A program made the translations under genes and the position numbers. This document shows, in pieces, positions 7,999 to 16,237 of a stretch of 64,000 nucleotides of DNA (position 1 is the first letter of the stretch; the number at the start of each line of letters is the position of its first letter). Source of the DNA: Cellulomonas palmilytica (GTDB lineage: Bacteria; Actinomycetota; Actinomycetes; Actinomycetales; Cellulomonadaceae); the NCBI RefSeq assembly GCF_021590045.1, contig NZ_CP062221.1, positions 2,976,001-3,040,000 on the forward strand, given 5' to 3'. The notes under the pieces are model-generated. The model was given only the letters and a program-made list of their open reading frames with translations. It did not search any database and was not told where the DNA came from.

Positions 7999-10900
7999 TT
8001 CGCCCCCAACTTGTCCGCGGCCGTCTTGCCGGCCTGGTGGAGACGCGCCTGCTCGCGCTGGGTGAGCGCGAGGATCGCCTTGGGCGGGTTCGCGAGCAGC
8101 GCCGCCGCCTGGTACTCGCCGATCTTCTTCAGCTGCCACTCCGGCAGCTTCACGACCGTCGCCGACGCGGACGCGCTCGACGACGCGCCCGCGGTCGACG
8201 GCATCGCCTTCGGCGTCGACGAGCGCACCGCCGACGACCGCGACGAGCCACCGCCGGCGTCCAGGCCCAGCGCGCGGCGGATCGCGTTCGCGTTCAGCTT
8301 CGCGATCCGCTCGATCTCCTTCGCGATCGCGTCCCGCTTCTTCTCCAGTCCCTCGAGCACGCCCTCCGCAGCGGACAGACCACCGTCGTAGAACCCGCGG
8401 GTCACGATCTCGCCCGCACGGTCGGAGAAGCGCTGGATGTCCTTGAACGACTGCCGCAGCTGGCGCGACTCGCTGGCGTTCATCGACAGGATCGCGTCGG
8501 CCGCGACCGTGCCGTCCTCGACGCCCAGGCTCACCAGCTCCTGCAGGATCACGCCGGACGTGGGCCCGAGCTTCTTCTGCACCGCGTCGAGCTTCTTCCC
8601 GAACGCCTTGAGCTTGTTCGCGTACCCGCGAGCGCCGGCCAGGATCGACGACTTCGTGACGGGCTTGTCGTAGCCCCAGGCGTCCTTCTGCCCGAAGACG
8701 CTCGACAGTGAGAACCCGCCCCGCAGCGAGGACGACGCGGACGCCTTGATCGACGACAGCTCGGACACCCGGTCCCGTGCGTCGGCGAGCTTGCCCTCGA
8801 GCTTGTCGGCCTGCCCGTACAGCCGCTTGAACGCCGACTCCGCGCCCGCGGCCTGCTTCGCGAGGAAGTCGCGCTGCCCCTTGGAGAAGTCGCCGCTCTG
8901 CGCCATGCCCCGCAGCTGGTCGACGAGCCCGTACGCGCCCGAGAGGGACGACGTCGCGCCGGACACGAGCGTGCCCCGGCGGGACGCGAGGATCGTCTCA
9001 GAGCGCATCTGGCGGAGGCGCTCGAGCTTGTCCTGCGCGGCCTCGTAGCGGTCGCGTGCCTTCTCAGCGGCATCCTCGTCGGACTGCCTCCTCGAGCGGC
9101 GCGCACGGGCCATCGCCGCGTCATACGCACGGCGTGCGGCGTCGCGCTCGTTCGCGGCCGCGCCAACCGCGCCGCCAGCCGCGAACCGCGCCAGGCCTGC
9201 GCGGACGGCCGCCCGCATCCGGTACATCGCCTCGTGACCGCCGGCCTTCGCGACCTCGTCTGCGGTCCACATGTGCTCACCGTTCGACGCGGCGATCAGC
9301 ATCGAGTCGGACGTTCCGCTGCCCGGGCCTGAGATCGCGCCGCCACCCGCGAAGCCGCGAACCGTCGTGCCCGGGACCCGGAACGCCTCGCCGACGCGCG
9401 CGTCGACGTAGACGCTGATCCGGCGGCCGTTGTTCAATTCGATGAAGCGGTCGATCTCGTCCCGGGCACCCGCCGTCTCCATGTGCGCCTGGATCGTCCA
9501 CTCCTGCGGGATCAGGCCAACCGCGTCCGCGAGCGCCTTCGCCTCCTCGCTGCCCATGCCAGCGCTCTCGGCGAAGTCGATGTAGGCCTGGCGCGTGCGC
9601 TCGATCTCCGCCTGCAGGTCACCCTGGGTGGCGCCCGACTCGCGCATGGACTCGGCGACATCCATGCCCGACCTTGCGATCTCGTCGAGCGCCTCCTGGT
9701 TCGCGCGGCCCTTCTCGGTTGTGATGTCGAGGGTCGCGCCGTTCTCCTTGAGCGCCGCCGCGGCGTCGTCGATTGCCGCCTCGTAGTTCCGCTGGGCGTC
9801 GCGCAGCGACAGTGCGATCCCGGCCGCTTCACGCTGGGCGTCGATGACCTCCTTCAGCGCGTCGGTGTACGACTCCGCACTGCCGGTGCCGTCCTCGAGC
9901 GCGGCGGCGTAGTCATCGAGCGCGGACGTCGACTCGACGGTCTTCGCCGCAGCCTCCTCGGAGGCGATCCCGGCCTGACGGTCCGCTTCGGCCTTCTGCG
10001 CGGCCTTCTTCTCCGCGTCGGTGAGCGAGTCGGCCTGTGCGTTGAGGGCACCCTTGAAGAGGTTCGCTTCCTCGGTGGCCTCGCGCTGCTTGATCTCGGA
10101 GAACGAGTTGCGGTACTGGTCGAGTGCGCTCGTGACCTTGTCGACGGCGTCCGCGTTGCCGAGGATGTACCCCCGCAGGTCCTCGACCGCGAGGCCGTAC
10201 TTCTCGGCGTCGTCGATGAGGCTGGTGGCGTCCTGCCCGAACATGCGGTCGAGCCAGTCGCGCCGGTCGGCGGACAGTGCGTCGTTGATCTTGCTGATCG
10301 TCGCGTCGGTGCGGTTCCCGAACTCGTCGAGGGTCGCGGCGTACTCCTCGGTGCGCGCCTTCGCGTCCGCCTGGGCTGACGCCCAGGCGGTGACGGCGAC
10401 GGTCGCGATGCCGAGGGCGGCACCAACGCCGGCGACGGCGATGCTCGCCGTCTTCGCGCTGACGTTGAGCGCCTTGAGTGAGGCCTTGACATCACTGACG
10501 CCCACGACGAGCTTGCCGAGCCCCGCGACGCCGAGCGCAACGAGTCCGCCGCCGCCGATGATCGCGGTCGTCGCGGACTGCACACCGGAGGGCAGGTCGG
10601 AGAACGCGTTCACGACGTCCGTCGCGCCCTGCACGAGCCCGCGGAGCGGGCCGTTCGCGCCCTCGCCCATCTTGATGAGCGCGGTCTCGAAGGCGCCGGA
10701 CAGCCCTTCGAGGTCGCCCTTGAGGTTGTCGAGCTTCGTCGCTGCGACCTCGGCTGCGTAGCCCTGGTCGTCGACGGCGTCGATCCACCCCTGAACGCCC
10801 GCGGCGCCCTCGGAGTAGAGCACCGAGGCGGCGCGCACGGCGTCCGAGCCGAACATCACACTCAGGGCAGCGTTGCGTGCCTCGGGCGTGAGGTCGCGCA

Positions 10901-11735
10901 TCTTGGTCTGCAGCTGGCCCGCGAAGTCGGCGAGGCCGACGAAGTTCCCTTGCGCGTCGTACGCCGAGACGCCGAGGCGGTCGAACGTCGCCTGCGCCTC
11001 GGCTGACTGCGGCGTCAGGCGCTGCAGCATCGTCTTGAGCGACGTGCCAGCGTCCGACCCCAGCAGACCCGCCTGGGCGAACACCGCGAGCGCGCCGGTC
11101 GTCTCCTCGATCGACAGGCCAGTCTGCGCGGCGACGAGGCCGCCCTGCTTGAGCGCCTGGCCGAGGTCGGAGACGTCGCCCATCGCCTTGCCCGCGCCGG
11201 CCGCGAGCAGGTCGGCGACGTGCGAGGCCTGGTTGCCTCCGAGCTTGAACTGCTGCAGCGCGACCGAGGTGTAGCCGGCGGCGTCGGCGAGGTCGAGCGT
11301 TCCGGCCGACGCCAGGCTGAGCGCTCCGTCAAGACCGCCACCCAGGATGTCCGCGGCCGAGAGGCCGGCTTTCGAGAGCTCCTCGATCGCCGCAGCCGCC
11401 TCGGTGGCGGAGTAGACCGTGCGTGCGCCGGCGTCGAGCGCGGCCGCGCGAAGCTGGTCGATCGACCCGGCAGCCTCGGCCGATGTTGACTCGACGGCCG
11501 AGATCGCCTGGTCGAAGTCGGCGAACCGCTTCACCGCGAGCACGGCCACACCGGTCAGGCTGGCTCCCAGGAGTGCCACCTTGTTCGACAGCGAGTCGAT
11601 GTGCGCGGCGTTCTTCTCGATGCCCTTCGAGAGCTTCGAGCCGAACTCCGTCGCCGCCCCGGCCGCGGTCCGCAGCTTGCTCTGCAGGCCGGTGATGTTC
11701 GCGTCGATGACGAGCTTTACGGAGCGGTCAGCCAC
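7995..11735 (-). CDS. Tail tape measure protein
   Basis: At 1246 residues this is the longest gene of the prophage and sits directly after the frameshifted tail chaperones, as expected of a tape measure. The N-terminal 350 residues show the phage TMP region (DLGQALKQGGLVAAQTGLS; LLGSDAGTSLKTMLQRLTP; DAVRAASVLYSEGAAG), followed by hydrophobic segments near 390-460 and long Ala/Asp/Glu-rich helices. No peptidase or lysozyme domain is obvious. At roughly 1.5 angstrom per residue the tail would be near 185 nm, by the usual rule. The GTG start has a GAAGGGGTGA site upstream. Confidence 0.93.
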   Translation of the reverse strand: MADRSVKLVIDANITGLQSKLRTAAGAATEFGSKLSKGIEKNAAHIDSLSNKVALLGASLTGVAVLAVKRFADFDQAISAVESTSAEAAGSIDQLRAAALDAGARTVYSATEAAAAIEELSKAGLSAADILGGGLDGALSLASAGTLDLADAAGYTSVALQQFKLGGNQASHVADLLAAGAGKAMGDVSDLGQALKQGGLVAAQTGLSIEETTGALAVFAQAGLLGSDAGTSLKTMLQRLTPQSAEAQATFDRLGVSAYDAQGNFVGLADFAGQLQTKMRDLTPEARNAALSVMFGSDAVRAASVLYSEGAAGVQGWIDAVDDQGYAAEVAATKLDNLKGDLEGLSGAFETALIKMGEGANGPLRGLVQGATDVVNAFSDLPSGVQSATTAIIGGGGLVALGVAGLGKLVVGVSDVKASLKALNVSAKTASIAVAGVGAALGIATVAVTAWASAQADAKARTEEYAATLDEFGNRTDATISKINDALSADRRDWLDRMFGQDATSLIDDAEKYGLAVEDLRGYILGNADAVDKVTSALDQYRNSFSEIKQREATEEANLFKGALNAQADSLTDAEKKAAQKAEADRQAGIASEEAAAKTVESTSALDDYAAALEDGTGSAESYTDALKEVIDAQREAAGIALSLRDAQRNYEAAIDDAAAALKENGATLDITTEKGRANQEALDEIARSGMDVAESMRESGATQGDLQAEIERTRQAYIDFAESAGMGSEEAKALADAVGLIPQEWTIQAHMETAGARDEIDRFIELNNGRRISVYVDARVGEAFRVPGTTVRGFAGGGAISGPGSGTSDSMLIAASNGEHMWTADEVAKAGGHEAMYRMRAAVRAGLARFAAGGAVGAAANERDAARRAYDAAMARARRSRRQSDEDAAEKARDRYEAAQDKLERLRQMRSETILASRRGTLVSGATSSLSGAYGLVDQLRGMAQSGDFSKGQRDFLAKQAAGAESAFKRLYGQADKLEGKLADARDRVSELSSIKASASSSLRGGFSLSSVFGQKDAWGYDKPVTKSSILAGARGYANKLKAFGKKLDAVQKKLGPTSGVILQELVSLGVEDGTVAADAILSMNASESRQLRQSFKDIQRFSDRAGEIVTRGFYDGGLSAAEGVLEGLEKKRDAIAKEIERIAKLNANAIRRALGLDAGGGSSRSSAVRSSTPKAMPSTAGASSSASASATVVKLPEWQLKKIGEYQAAALLANPPKAILALTQREQARLHQAGKTAADKLGAK

Positions 11736-11779
11736 AAGTTCACCCCTTCCGGTCAGCGGGCTTGCGGGAGGATGCGGGC

Positions 11780-12163
11780 ATGACCGATGAGCCGGTGACG
11801 CCGCGCGACGAGACGCCGAAGAAGGGCGGCTGGGGCTGCCTGTGGCTGGCCGTTCTCGTGATCGGCGTCCCGGCTGCGTGCACTGCGATCGCGTCGTCGA
11901 GCGGACAGGGCTCCTGGGAGCCGACCTCCCGGGAGGCGACCGCCGTCTGTGAGGACTGGGTCCGCGAGAAGCTCAAGGCACCCTCGTCTGCCGAGTTCTC
12001 GGGAGCCACTGCCTCCGGGTACGGAGCGGGTCCCTACACGGTGTCAGGCAAGGTCGACGCTCAGAACTCGTTCGGGGCGCTCATCCGGTCCTCGTGGACC
12101 TGCACCATCGAGTACCGCGCGTCCGATGAGAAGTGGCACGGATCCGCGTCGCTGCTCGACTAG
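11780..12163 (+). CDS. Plus-strand membrane-anchored protein (moron-like)
   Basis: A 127-residue protein encoded against the surrounding tail operon. ATG at 11780 follows a GGGAGG site by eight bases. After a polar N-terminus comes one hydrophobic segment (about residues 22-43, WGCLWLAVLVIGVPAACTAI), then a compact extracytoplasmic domain with two Cys (AVCEDWVREKL and SSWTCTIEY), possibly disulfide-linked. The stop codon shares CTAG with the stop of the converging chaperone gene. Inverted orientation, own ribosome-binding site and a membrane anchor suggest a lysogenic conversion gene, for example superinfection exclusion; function is unproven. Confidence 0.8.
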   Translation: MTDEPVTPRDETPKKGGWGCLWLAVLVIGVPAACTAIASSSGQGSWEPTSREATAVCEDWVREKLKAPSSAEFSGATASGYGAGPYTVSGKVDAQNSFGALIRSSWTCTIEYRASDEKWHGSASLLD

Positions 12164-13058
12164 TCCGCCACGCTCGCACCCCACAGGAGCGCGTCGTCGT
12201 GGGTGCCCGCTGTGCCGTACTGCTGGTGGCGGGCGGACTGCTCGCGGCGGATCGCCGTCGTCACGTGGCACCGGATCGGCGGCGGAACGGACACCTTGAA
12301 CTCCGTCGCCGGGTCCTGGCAGATCGACTTCTCCATGCCGCACAGCGGGCACAGGTGCTGCTCGCGCCACGCCGCGAGTGCGAGCATCCACTGCTGCTCG
12401 ACGTCGTCCCACTCGGGCTCGAGCGTTGATGCGACCATGCGGCCGTCCTCGTCGTACTCGTAGACCGTGCGGGGCTCCCAGCCCTTGAACCGCTTGTAGG
12501 AGATCCCGAGCGCCTCGGCGCGCTCGAGCTCCGCCCTCAGGACTGGGTCGCGAGCGATGCGGCCTGCGAGAAAGGGGCACCGGTCACCCCGCGGTTCAGC
12601 CGCAGGACCGTCAGTGCGAACTCGTTGTACTGCGCGTTCGAGATCTCGTCGGCGAGCGCCGGCCAGTCGTTCGGCGCGTCGAACGGGATCGGCTCGCCGT
12701 CGGACTTGCGCGCGAGGCCGACGATGCTGACGGGCAGGACCGCGTCGAAGAACGTCGACGTGTTCACGCCGAGGCTCTTGTCCTCGTCGTTGCCCTCGCT
12801 CGGTGGGTGCGCCTCCTCGAACTCCGCCCACCGCTTGTGCGGCAGCGCGCGGAGCGTGAAGACGACGGTCTGGGCGGCCATCTCGTGCTCGACCTCGCGC
12901 ACCTTCTCGGCGAGGTCGCGCACGGCCTGCGAGGCCATCGTCCTCTGGTCGCGGCGCGCCTCGAGGAGCGCGCGCTCGAGCTGCTCGTGCTGCGCCTTCA
13001 GCGCGAGGTCGGTGCAGACCTCGACGGTCGTCTCGGCGCGGTTGATGGTGAGGCTCAC
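12160..13058 (-). CDS. Tail assembly chaperone G-T fusion made by -1 frameshift
   Basis: The frame from 12570 to 12160 lies in the -1 frame relative to the upstream chaperone and has no convincing start of its own. Slippage at 12570-12576 would join 163 residues of the upstream product to 136 residues from this frame (about 299 in total). The added part has a WREQHLCPLCGMEK zinc-binding-like motif and CQDP, as in actinophage T-type chaperones. These proteins wrap the tape measure during tail assembly, and the low-frequency fusion recruits the tube protein. The gene lies directly before the tape measure apart from the inserted plus-strand gene. Confidence 0.85.
12537..13058 (-). CDS. Tail assembly chaperone (G-type, unshifted product)
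   Basis: A 173-residue helical protein starting ATG at 13058, between the major tail protein and the tape measure. The N-terminal half is charged and helical, the middle holds FTLRALPHKRWAEFEEAHPP, a phrase typical of actinophage tail assembly chaperones, and the end is APFSQAASLATQS before TGA. It is the normal-frame product, made in excess of the frameshifted fusion. A strong hairpin lies upstream (13101-13137), just after the tail tube gene, so this gene may be expressed at a lower level than its neighbour. Confidence 0.87.
   Translation of the reverse strand: MSLTINRAETTVEVCTDLALKAQHEQLERALLEARRDQRTMASQAVRDLAEKVREVEHEMAAQTVVFTLRALPHKRWAEFEEAHPPSEGNDEDKSLGVNTSTFFDAVLPVSIVGLARKSDGEPIPFDAPNDWPALADEISNAQYNEFALTVLRLNRGVTGAPFSQAASLATQS
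12570..12576 (-). other. Slippery heptamer for -1 programmed frameshift
   Basis: On the minus strand the sequence reads C CCT TTC in the chaperone frame, a full X XXY YYZ slippery heptamer (CCCTTTC). Slipping by -1 re-pairs both tRNAs as CCC TTT and continues into the frame that is open to 12160. The site lies eleven codons before the zero-frame stop at 12537, the usual arrangement for tail chaperone genes. Confidence 0.85.
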
Positions 13059-13100
13059 GGTGGTGGGTCCTTCCGGTGGTCACGGTGGTGACGGTGGAGA

Positions 13101-13137
13101 CCCCGGCGCCCGCCCCACCGTGTAGCGGGCGCCGGGG
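13101..13137 (-). terminator. 13-bp perfect hairpin after the major tail protein gene
   Basis: CCCCGGCGCCCGC at 13101-13113 is the exact inverted complement of 13125-13137, with an 11-base loop. It begins eight bases past the major tail protein stop. No clear U-tract follows, so it may be a partial terminator or a 3' end stabiliser that lets the tail tube gene be expressed above the downstream genes. Confidence 0.65.
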
Positions 13138-13144
13138 TGGTACG

Positions 13145-13660
13145 TCAGGCGCCGGCGACGACCGGGACCTCGACGTGCACGGGGCCCGTGACGAAGCAGG
13201 CCCACGTGGAGCGGATGACGCTGTTCGCCTCGGGCGGGACGTCCTGCTTGACGCCCGGCTGGAACGGGATGACGGTCACCTTCTGGGTGGCCGCAGCCGT
13301 CGTGTCGAACGCGATGCCGCGACGACGGACGAGGTACTGCGCCGCCCCTTCGACGAGGGTGTCGACCAGCTCGTTCGCGTCGTCCTCGTCGTCGGAGTTG
13401 GTGTTGTCGATGCCCGTGAGGTTCAGGCCGTACGTCTTGCGACCCGGCTTACCGAACGTCTCCGTCGAGCAGAGACGCTCGTCGGTGATCGTCGCCTGGT
13501 CCACCGTCAGCGCGAAGCCGTCCGGCGTCAGGTAGCAGGAGACGTCGACGACGCCGGCCGCGGTGAGCTCGGCGACCGTGGGCGCGGACGGGTCCGCGAT
13601 CGCGGGGACGAGCCAGGTCGCGACGTTGCCGTCGGACGGGGTGCTGGGGATCTCGGCCAT
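13145..13660 (-). CDS. Major tail (tube) protein
   Basis: A 171-residue protein with an ATG start, placed between the tail completion genes and the tail assembly chaperones, the canonical position for the siphovirus tube protein. The sequence fits: an N-terminal arm, then ELTAAGVVDVSCYLTPDGF, a DERLCS..FGKPGRKTYGLN segment, and a beta-rich end. Hundreds of copies polymerise to form the tail tube. The perfect 13-bp hairpin just after the stop agrees with a highly expressed gene. No Ig-like extra domain is present at the C-terminus. Confidence 0.85.
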   Translation of the reverse strand: MAEIPSTPSDGNVATWLVPAIADPSAPTVAELTAAGVVDVSCYLTPDGFALTVDQATITDERLCSTETFGKPGRKTYGLNLTGIDNTNSDDEDDANELVDTLVEGAAQYLVRRRGIAFDTTAAATQKVTVIPFQPGVKQDVPPEANSVIRSTWACFVTGPVHVEVPVVAGA

Positions 13661-13662
13661 GT

Positions 13663-13896
13663 TCAGGACTCCTTCGGGGTGCTGGCCTCCACCGGCGCCT
13701 CGGACGAGGGCGCCGACTCACGCGAGGCCGGACGGCCCGCGAGCTTGATGTGGTGCTTGGGCGGCCGGGGGCGCGACGTCGGCGGGTACCGGTCGCTCTT
13801 GACGCGGTCGAAGGCACGTCCGATGCGCGGGTCGCCCTCGGGCACGTCGAACTCGTGCTTCGTGTCGCGGTCCTTGACGCGGACGAACACCGTCAC
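13663..13896 (-). CDS. Small phage protein of the head-tail/tail region
   Basis: A 77-residue protein. GTG at 13896 follows AGGAGG by five bases, fixing the start. The N-terminal half is a compact beta-like domain (VTVFVRVKDRDTKHEFDVPE) and the C-terminal half is basic then Ser/Pro/Glu rich and probably disordered. Genes of this type lie immediately before the tube protein in many actinophages, usually without known function. It shares the operon with the tail completion gene upstream and the tube gene downstream, two bases away. Confidence 0.6.
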   Translation of the reverse strand: MTVFVRVKDRDTKHEFDVPEGDPRIGRAFDRVKSDRYPPTSRPRPPKHHIKLAGRPASRESAPSSEAPVEASTPKES

Positions 13897-13952
13897 GGGA
13901 GCCTCCTCGGGCGGGGTGGGGGGCCTGGTCGCCGGCGGGTGCCGGCGGCGGG

Positions 13953-14348
13953 TCAGAGAGCCGGTCGCGCGGACGCGGTGAGCTCGAACTCGAGGACCGC
14001 GTAGAAGGCGGCCGTGTTGGTCGCCGGGAACGTGACCTGCGGGTCCCGCTCGACCGGACGTGAGTTGACGTGACGCAGCGGGCTGCACGTCCAGCCCTCC
14101 GCGTCGACGCGCGTGCCCTCGAGCGCGCGGACCTTCTCGGCGAGCACCATGCAGGCGTGGGCGTTCGCGGCCGCCACGGTCACGCGCATCCGCGCACGGT
14201 GCGCCATGACAGAGCCCGCGAGCGCGCGATCGCTCGGCGTCGGGATGTCGAGGACGGCAACGGTCCACGGCAGCGGTGCCGAGGCCGGGGCCTCCCCCTC
14301 GTAGGTGCCGACCGGGAGGGGCGCGAGGAGCGCCTCACGGAGCGTCAC
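13953..14348 (-). CDS. Tail terminator / completion-type protein
   Basis: A 131-residue protein; ATG at 14348 overlaps the stop of the preceding HK97-gp10-like gene (ATGA). It has an alpha-beta pattern with a central helix holding HACMVLAEKVRALEG and a C-terminal strand region AFYAVLEFELTA, as in phage tail terminator (gpU/gp17-like) proteins, which cap the tail tube and join it to the head. Position after the gp10-like gene and before the tube protein supports this. Sequence similarity cannot be tested here. Confidence 0.65.
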   Translation of the reverse strand: MTLREALLAPLPVGTYEGEAPASAPLPWTVAVLDIPTPSDRALAGSVMAHRARMRVTVAAANAHACMVLAEKVRALEGTRVDAEGWTCSPLRHVNSRPVERDPQVTFPATNTAAFYAVLEFELTASARPAL

Positions 14349-14731
14349 AGGAGCTTCCCCAGCGCCTTTGCGAGCGACGCCACCAGGCGGGGCTCCTCGG
14401 CCGCGAGCGGGCCGTCCAGATCGAGGGTGCCGCCGCCGCGCGACGTGCCGAAGTAGGCGATGTTGCCGAGCGCGCCGCCTCGGCGCTTCTTGTCCGGTCC
14501 GATCTCCGCCTCGACGCCTCGGCGCGTGACCTCGGTGTCGTACGAGATCGACGACGTCATGCCCTTGAAGTGCGCGGAGGCCGCGGCGTCCGCCTGCAGG
14601 TCCCGCTTGATGTTCAGTGCGCCGCGCTGCACGACGGGGCGCACGAGGTCCGTGGTGGCGGCGGCCGCCTTCGTGAGGTCGACCGCGAGCACGCGCAGCT
14701 CGGTGGTGTCGACGAAGATGCCGTCGGGCAT
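14345..14731 (-). CDS. HK97 gp10-like head-tail joining protein
   Basis: A 128-residue protein beginning at ATG 14731, preceded by GGGGGTGAGC as ribosome-binding site. Typical gp10-family features are visible: an N-terminal helix with basic residues (LAVDLTKAAAATTDLVRPVV), a central NIKRDLQADAAASAHFKGM segment, then EAEIGPDKKRRGGALGNIAYFGTS, in which the family's Y-E/F-GT pattern appears. It acts in head-tail or neck assembly. The divergent zinc-ribbon gene on the plus strand starts only 36 bases upstream. Confidence 0.72.
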   Translation of the reverse strand: MPDGIFVDTTELRVLAVDLTKAAAATTDLVRPVVQRGALNIKRDLQADAAASAHFKGMTSSISYDTEVTRRGVEAEIGPDKKRRGGALGNIAYFGTSRGGGTLDLDGPLAAEEPRLVASLAKALGKLL

Positions 14732-14767
14732 GGTGCTCACCCCCGGTTCACTGCGACGATGCGGTGC

Positions 14768-14938
14768 ATGGCAACGGAGCCCTGCAAGGTGTGTGGAAGC
14801 TCGGACGTGCGCGAGGTTCGCGTGCAAGGCGAGAGGTCGATCACGGACGTCACCGCGCCCGTTCACATCGAGCGGAGGTGTGGCAACCCCGACTGCCCGA
14901 CGAACACCGGCGACGCGTCGGCCCGCGACGTCGTCTAG
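14768..14938 (+). CDS. Plus-strand 56-residue zinc-ribbon protein (moron-like)
   Basis: A small gene inserted in the opposite direction inside the head-tail connector operon. The product has a clear zinc-ribbon layout: CKVCGS near residues 6-11 and RRCGNPDC near 37-43, with beta-like spacing VREVRVQGERS between. Four Cys could bind one zinc. Its stop codon shares CTAG with the stop of the converging connector gene. No strong ribosome-binding site precedes ATG 14768, so translation may be leaderless or weak. The Cys pattern makes chance coding unlikely, although the gene is short. Confidence 0.68.
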   Translation: MATEPCKVCGSSDVREVRVQGERSITDVTAPVHIERRCGNPDCPTNTGDASARDVV

Positions 14939-15345
14939 GCCGGGAGCTCCTCGACGGCGAGGCGGTAGGCGGTCGCCTGCGACTTGTGGAGCAGCCCGAC
15001 GACGCGGAAGTCGCGGTCGACGAGGTTCGGGTCGTCGACGGCCGTCGAGATCGTGACGACGTCGCCGATCACCGGCCTGTACGACCCGGACGGGATGTGC
15101 ACGGCGTAGCGCTGGACCGTCACCGTCCCGGCCGCGCCGATCTCCGGCGCGCGCTCCTGCGGCTCGGTCGTCTGCACGCGGCACACGCCGTCGTACACGG
15201 GATCGGAGTACACCGGCGTGACGTTCCCGTCGTCGTCGACGTCGGTGTCGACGACCCGACGCACGATGCACGCGTCGTGCATCCGCGAGCGCGCCTGCTC
15301 GCGCAGGAGCGGGAGGGCGGTGGCGATCTCGTCGCCGAGGCTCAC
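14935..15345 (-). CDS. Head-tail connector-type protein (DUF6093-like)
   Basis: A 136-residue protein. GTG at 15345 overlaps the previous stop (GTGA). The helical N-terminus (LLREQARSRMHDAC) followed by a small beta-barrel with a VQTTEPQERAPEIGAAGTV segment and HIPSGSY, PVIGDVV and RDFRVVGLL strands matches the DUF6093 or stopper-type connectors found after the Gp19-like protein in actinophages. It probably joins the portal to the tail. Its stop shares CTAG with the plus-strand zinc-ribbon gene. Confidence 0.68.
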   Translation of the reverse strand: MSLGDEIATALPLLREQARSRMHDACIVRRVVDTDVDDDGNVTPVYSDPVYDGVCRVQTTEPQERAPEIGAAGTVTVQRYAVHIPSGSYRPVIGDVVTISTAVDDPNLVDRDFRVVGLLHKSQATAYRLAVEELPA

Positions 15346-15761
15346 GGTCGACCCCAGCGAGTGAGTGGCGCGCCGTGCCAGCCCGGCTCGTACCGGATCG
15401 GCGAGGAGAACGCGGTGGGGACGTCGGGCGGGTCCAGGAGGGCCCACTCGTCGTCGGTGACGTACAGGCCGCCGGCGGAGGTCGCCTGGTCGCGGGTCTT
15501 CGTGACGGACCCGTCGTCGACGGCCACGGTCCAGGTGCGCAGGCCCTCGGGGTTGCGCAGGACGCGGACGACGGCGTTCGCCTCGACCATGACGGCGAGC
15601 TCGAGGAAGACCGGGTCGAGCGCGCGGTCATCGAGGTCGCGGATGCGGTTGCGGATCATCGCCTCGACGTCGCGGAGCAGCGCGTCGACCTGAGGTGCTT
15701 CGTCGTCGGCGATGGGGCGGCCGAGGCGCGTCTGCACGTCTTCGACACGAGCGAGCGTCAC
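15342..15761 (-). CDS. Head-tail adaptor, Gp19/Gp15/Gp42-like
   Basis: A 139-residue protein starting at ATG 15761, with the helical N-terminal half expected of a head completion or adaptor protein: DVQTRLGRPI, VDALLRDVEAMIRNRI and MVEANAVVRVLRNPEGL. The C-terminal part, GGLYVTDDEWALL, is typical of the Gp19/Gp15/Gp42 family that binds the portal ring. It lies directly after the capsid-associated gene and is coupled to the next connector. Confidence comes from motif and synteny together. Confidence 0.75.
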   Translation of the reverse strand: MTLARVEDVQTRLGRPIADDEAPQVDALLRDVEAMIRNRIRDLDDRALDPVFLELAVMVEANAVVRVLRNPEGLRTWTVAVDDGSVTKTRDQATSAGGLYVTDDEWALLDPPDVPTAFSSPIRYEPGWHGAPLTRWGRP

Positions 15762-15776
15762 GGCCGCCCCACCTCC

Positions 15777-16163
15777 TTACTGCTGCTGCGTCGCGGCGGC
15801 GACCGCGGCGCGGATGTCGTCCTTCGGCGCGTCGTCGGCGACGTCGACGCCCTGCTCCTTCGCCCACGCCAACCACGCGTCGCGGCTCGAGCGGCCGTCG
15901 GGCGGCGTGCTGGCGGTGCCGGCGTCCTGCGCCTCGGGCTCCGGCCCGGCCGGCGTGTCGTCGGCGGGCGGGTCGGTGGGGGTCGTGGGCTCGGCGGGCT
16001 TCTGCTCGCCGCTCGCCTTCGACGTCTTCCCGTCCGCGAGCAGATGGTCGCCCACCTTCGCGCCCTTGGGGACGTCGTCGCCGGCGCGGAGCGCGACCGG
16101 CAGGTCGTTGACGTACACGAACGTGACGCCCTCGAGGTCGTCACGGATCTTCTTCCCGGCCAT
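15777..16163 (-). CDS. Capsid-proximal phage protein with disordered centre
   Basis: A 128-residue protein directly after the major capsid gene and its hairpin. The N-terminus (residues 1-45, FVYVNDLPVALRAGDDVPKG) looks like a small beta domain; residues 45-95 are Pro/Thr/Glu-rich and likely disordered; the C-terminus (RDAWLAWAKEQGVDVADDAP) resembles a short SAP- or Rho-N-like helical pair. Genes like this are common after actinophage capsids, with unknown function; head completion or nucleic-acid contact is possible. It starts with ATG preceded by GGAGG. Confidence 0.6.
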   Translation of the reverse strand: MAGKKIRDDLEGVTFVYVNDLPVALRAGDDVPKGAKVGDHLLADGKTSKASGEQKPAEPTTPTDPPADDTPAGPEPEAQDAGTASTPPDGRSSRDAWLAWAKEQGVDVADDAPKDDIRAAVAAATQQQ

Positions 16164-16192
16164 GTCCGGGCCTCCTTCGCGGTGGGACGGGC

Positions 16193-16225
16193 ACGGGGGC
16201 GGTCGCGCGAGGTGACCGCCCCCGT
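16193..16225 (-). terminator. 12-bp perfect hairpin after the major capsid gene
   Basis: ACGGGGGCGGTC at 16193-16204 pairs perfectly with 16214-16225, loop nine bases, starting 12 bases past the capsid stop. As with the hairpin after the tail tube gene, there is no U-tract. It likely attenuates read-through or protects the 3' end of the capsid mRNA. Confidence 0.65.
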
Positions 16226-16237
16226 CTCGTCAGCAGG

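Noticed and set aside
12160..13083. Independent 307-codon gene in the chaperone region
   Set aside because: The upstream half of the frame is Arg-rich antisense-like text; only the part after the slippery site is meaningful, so it is treated as the frameshift extension.
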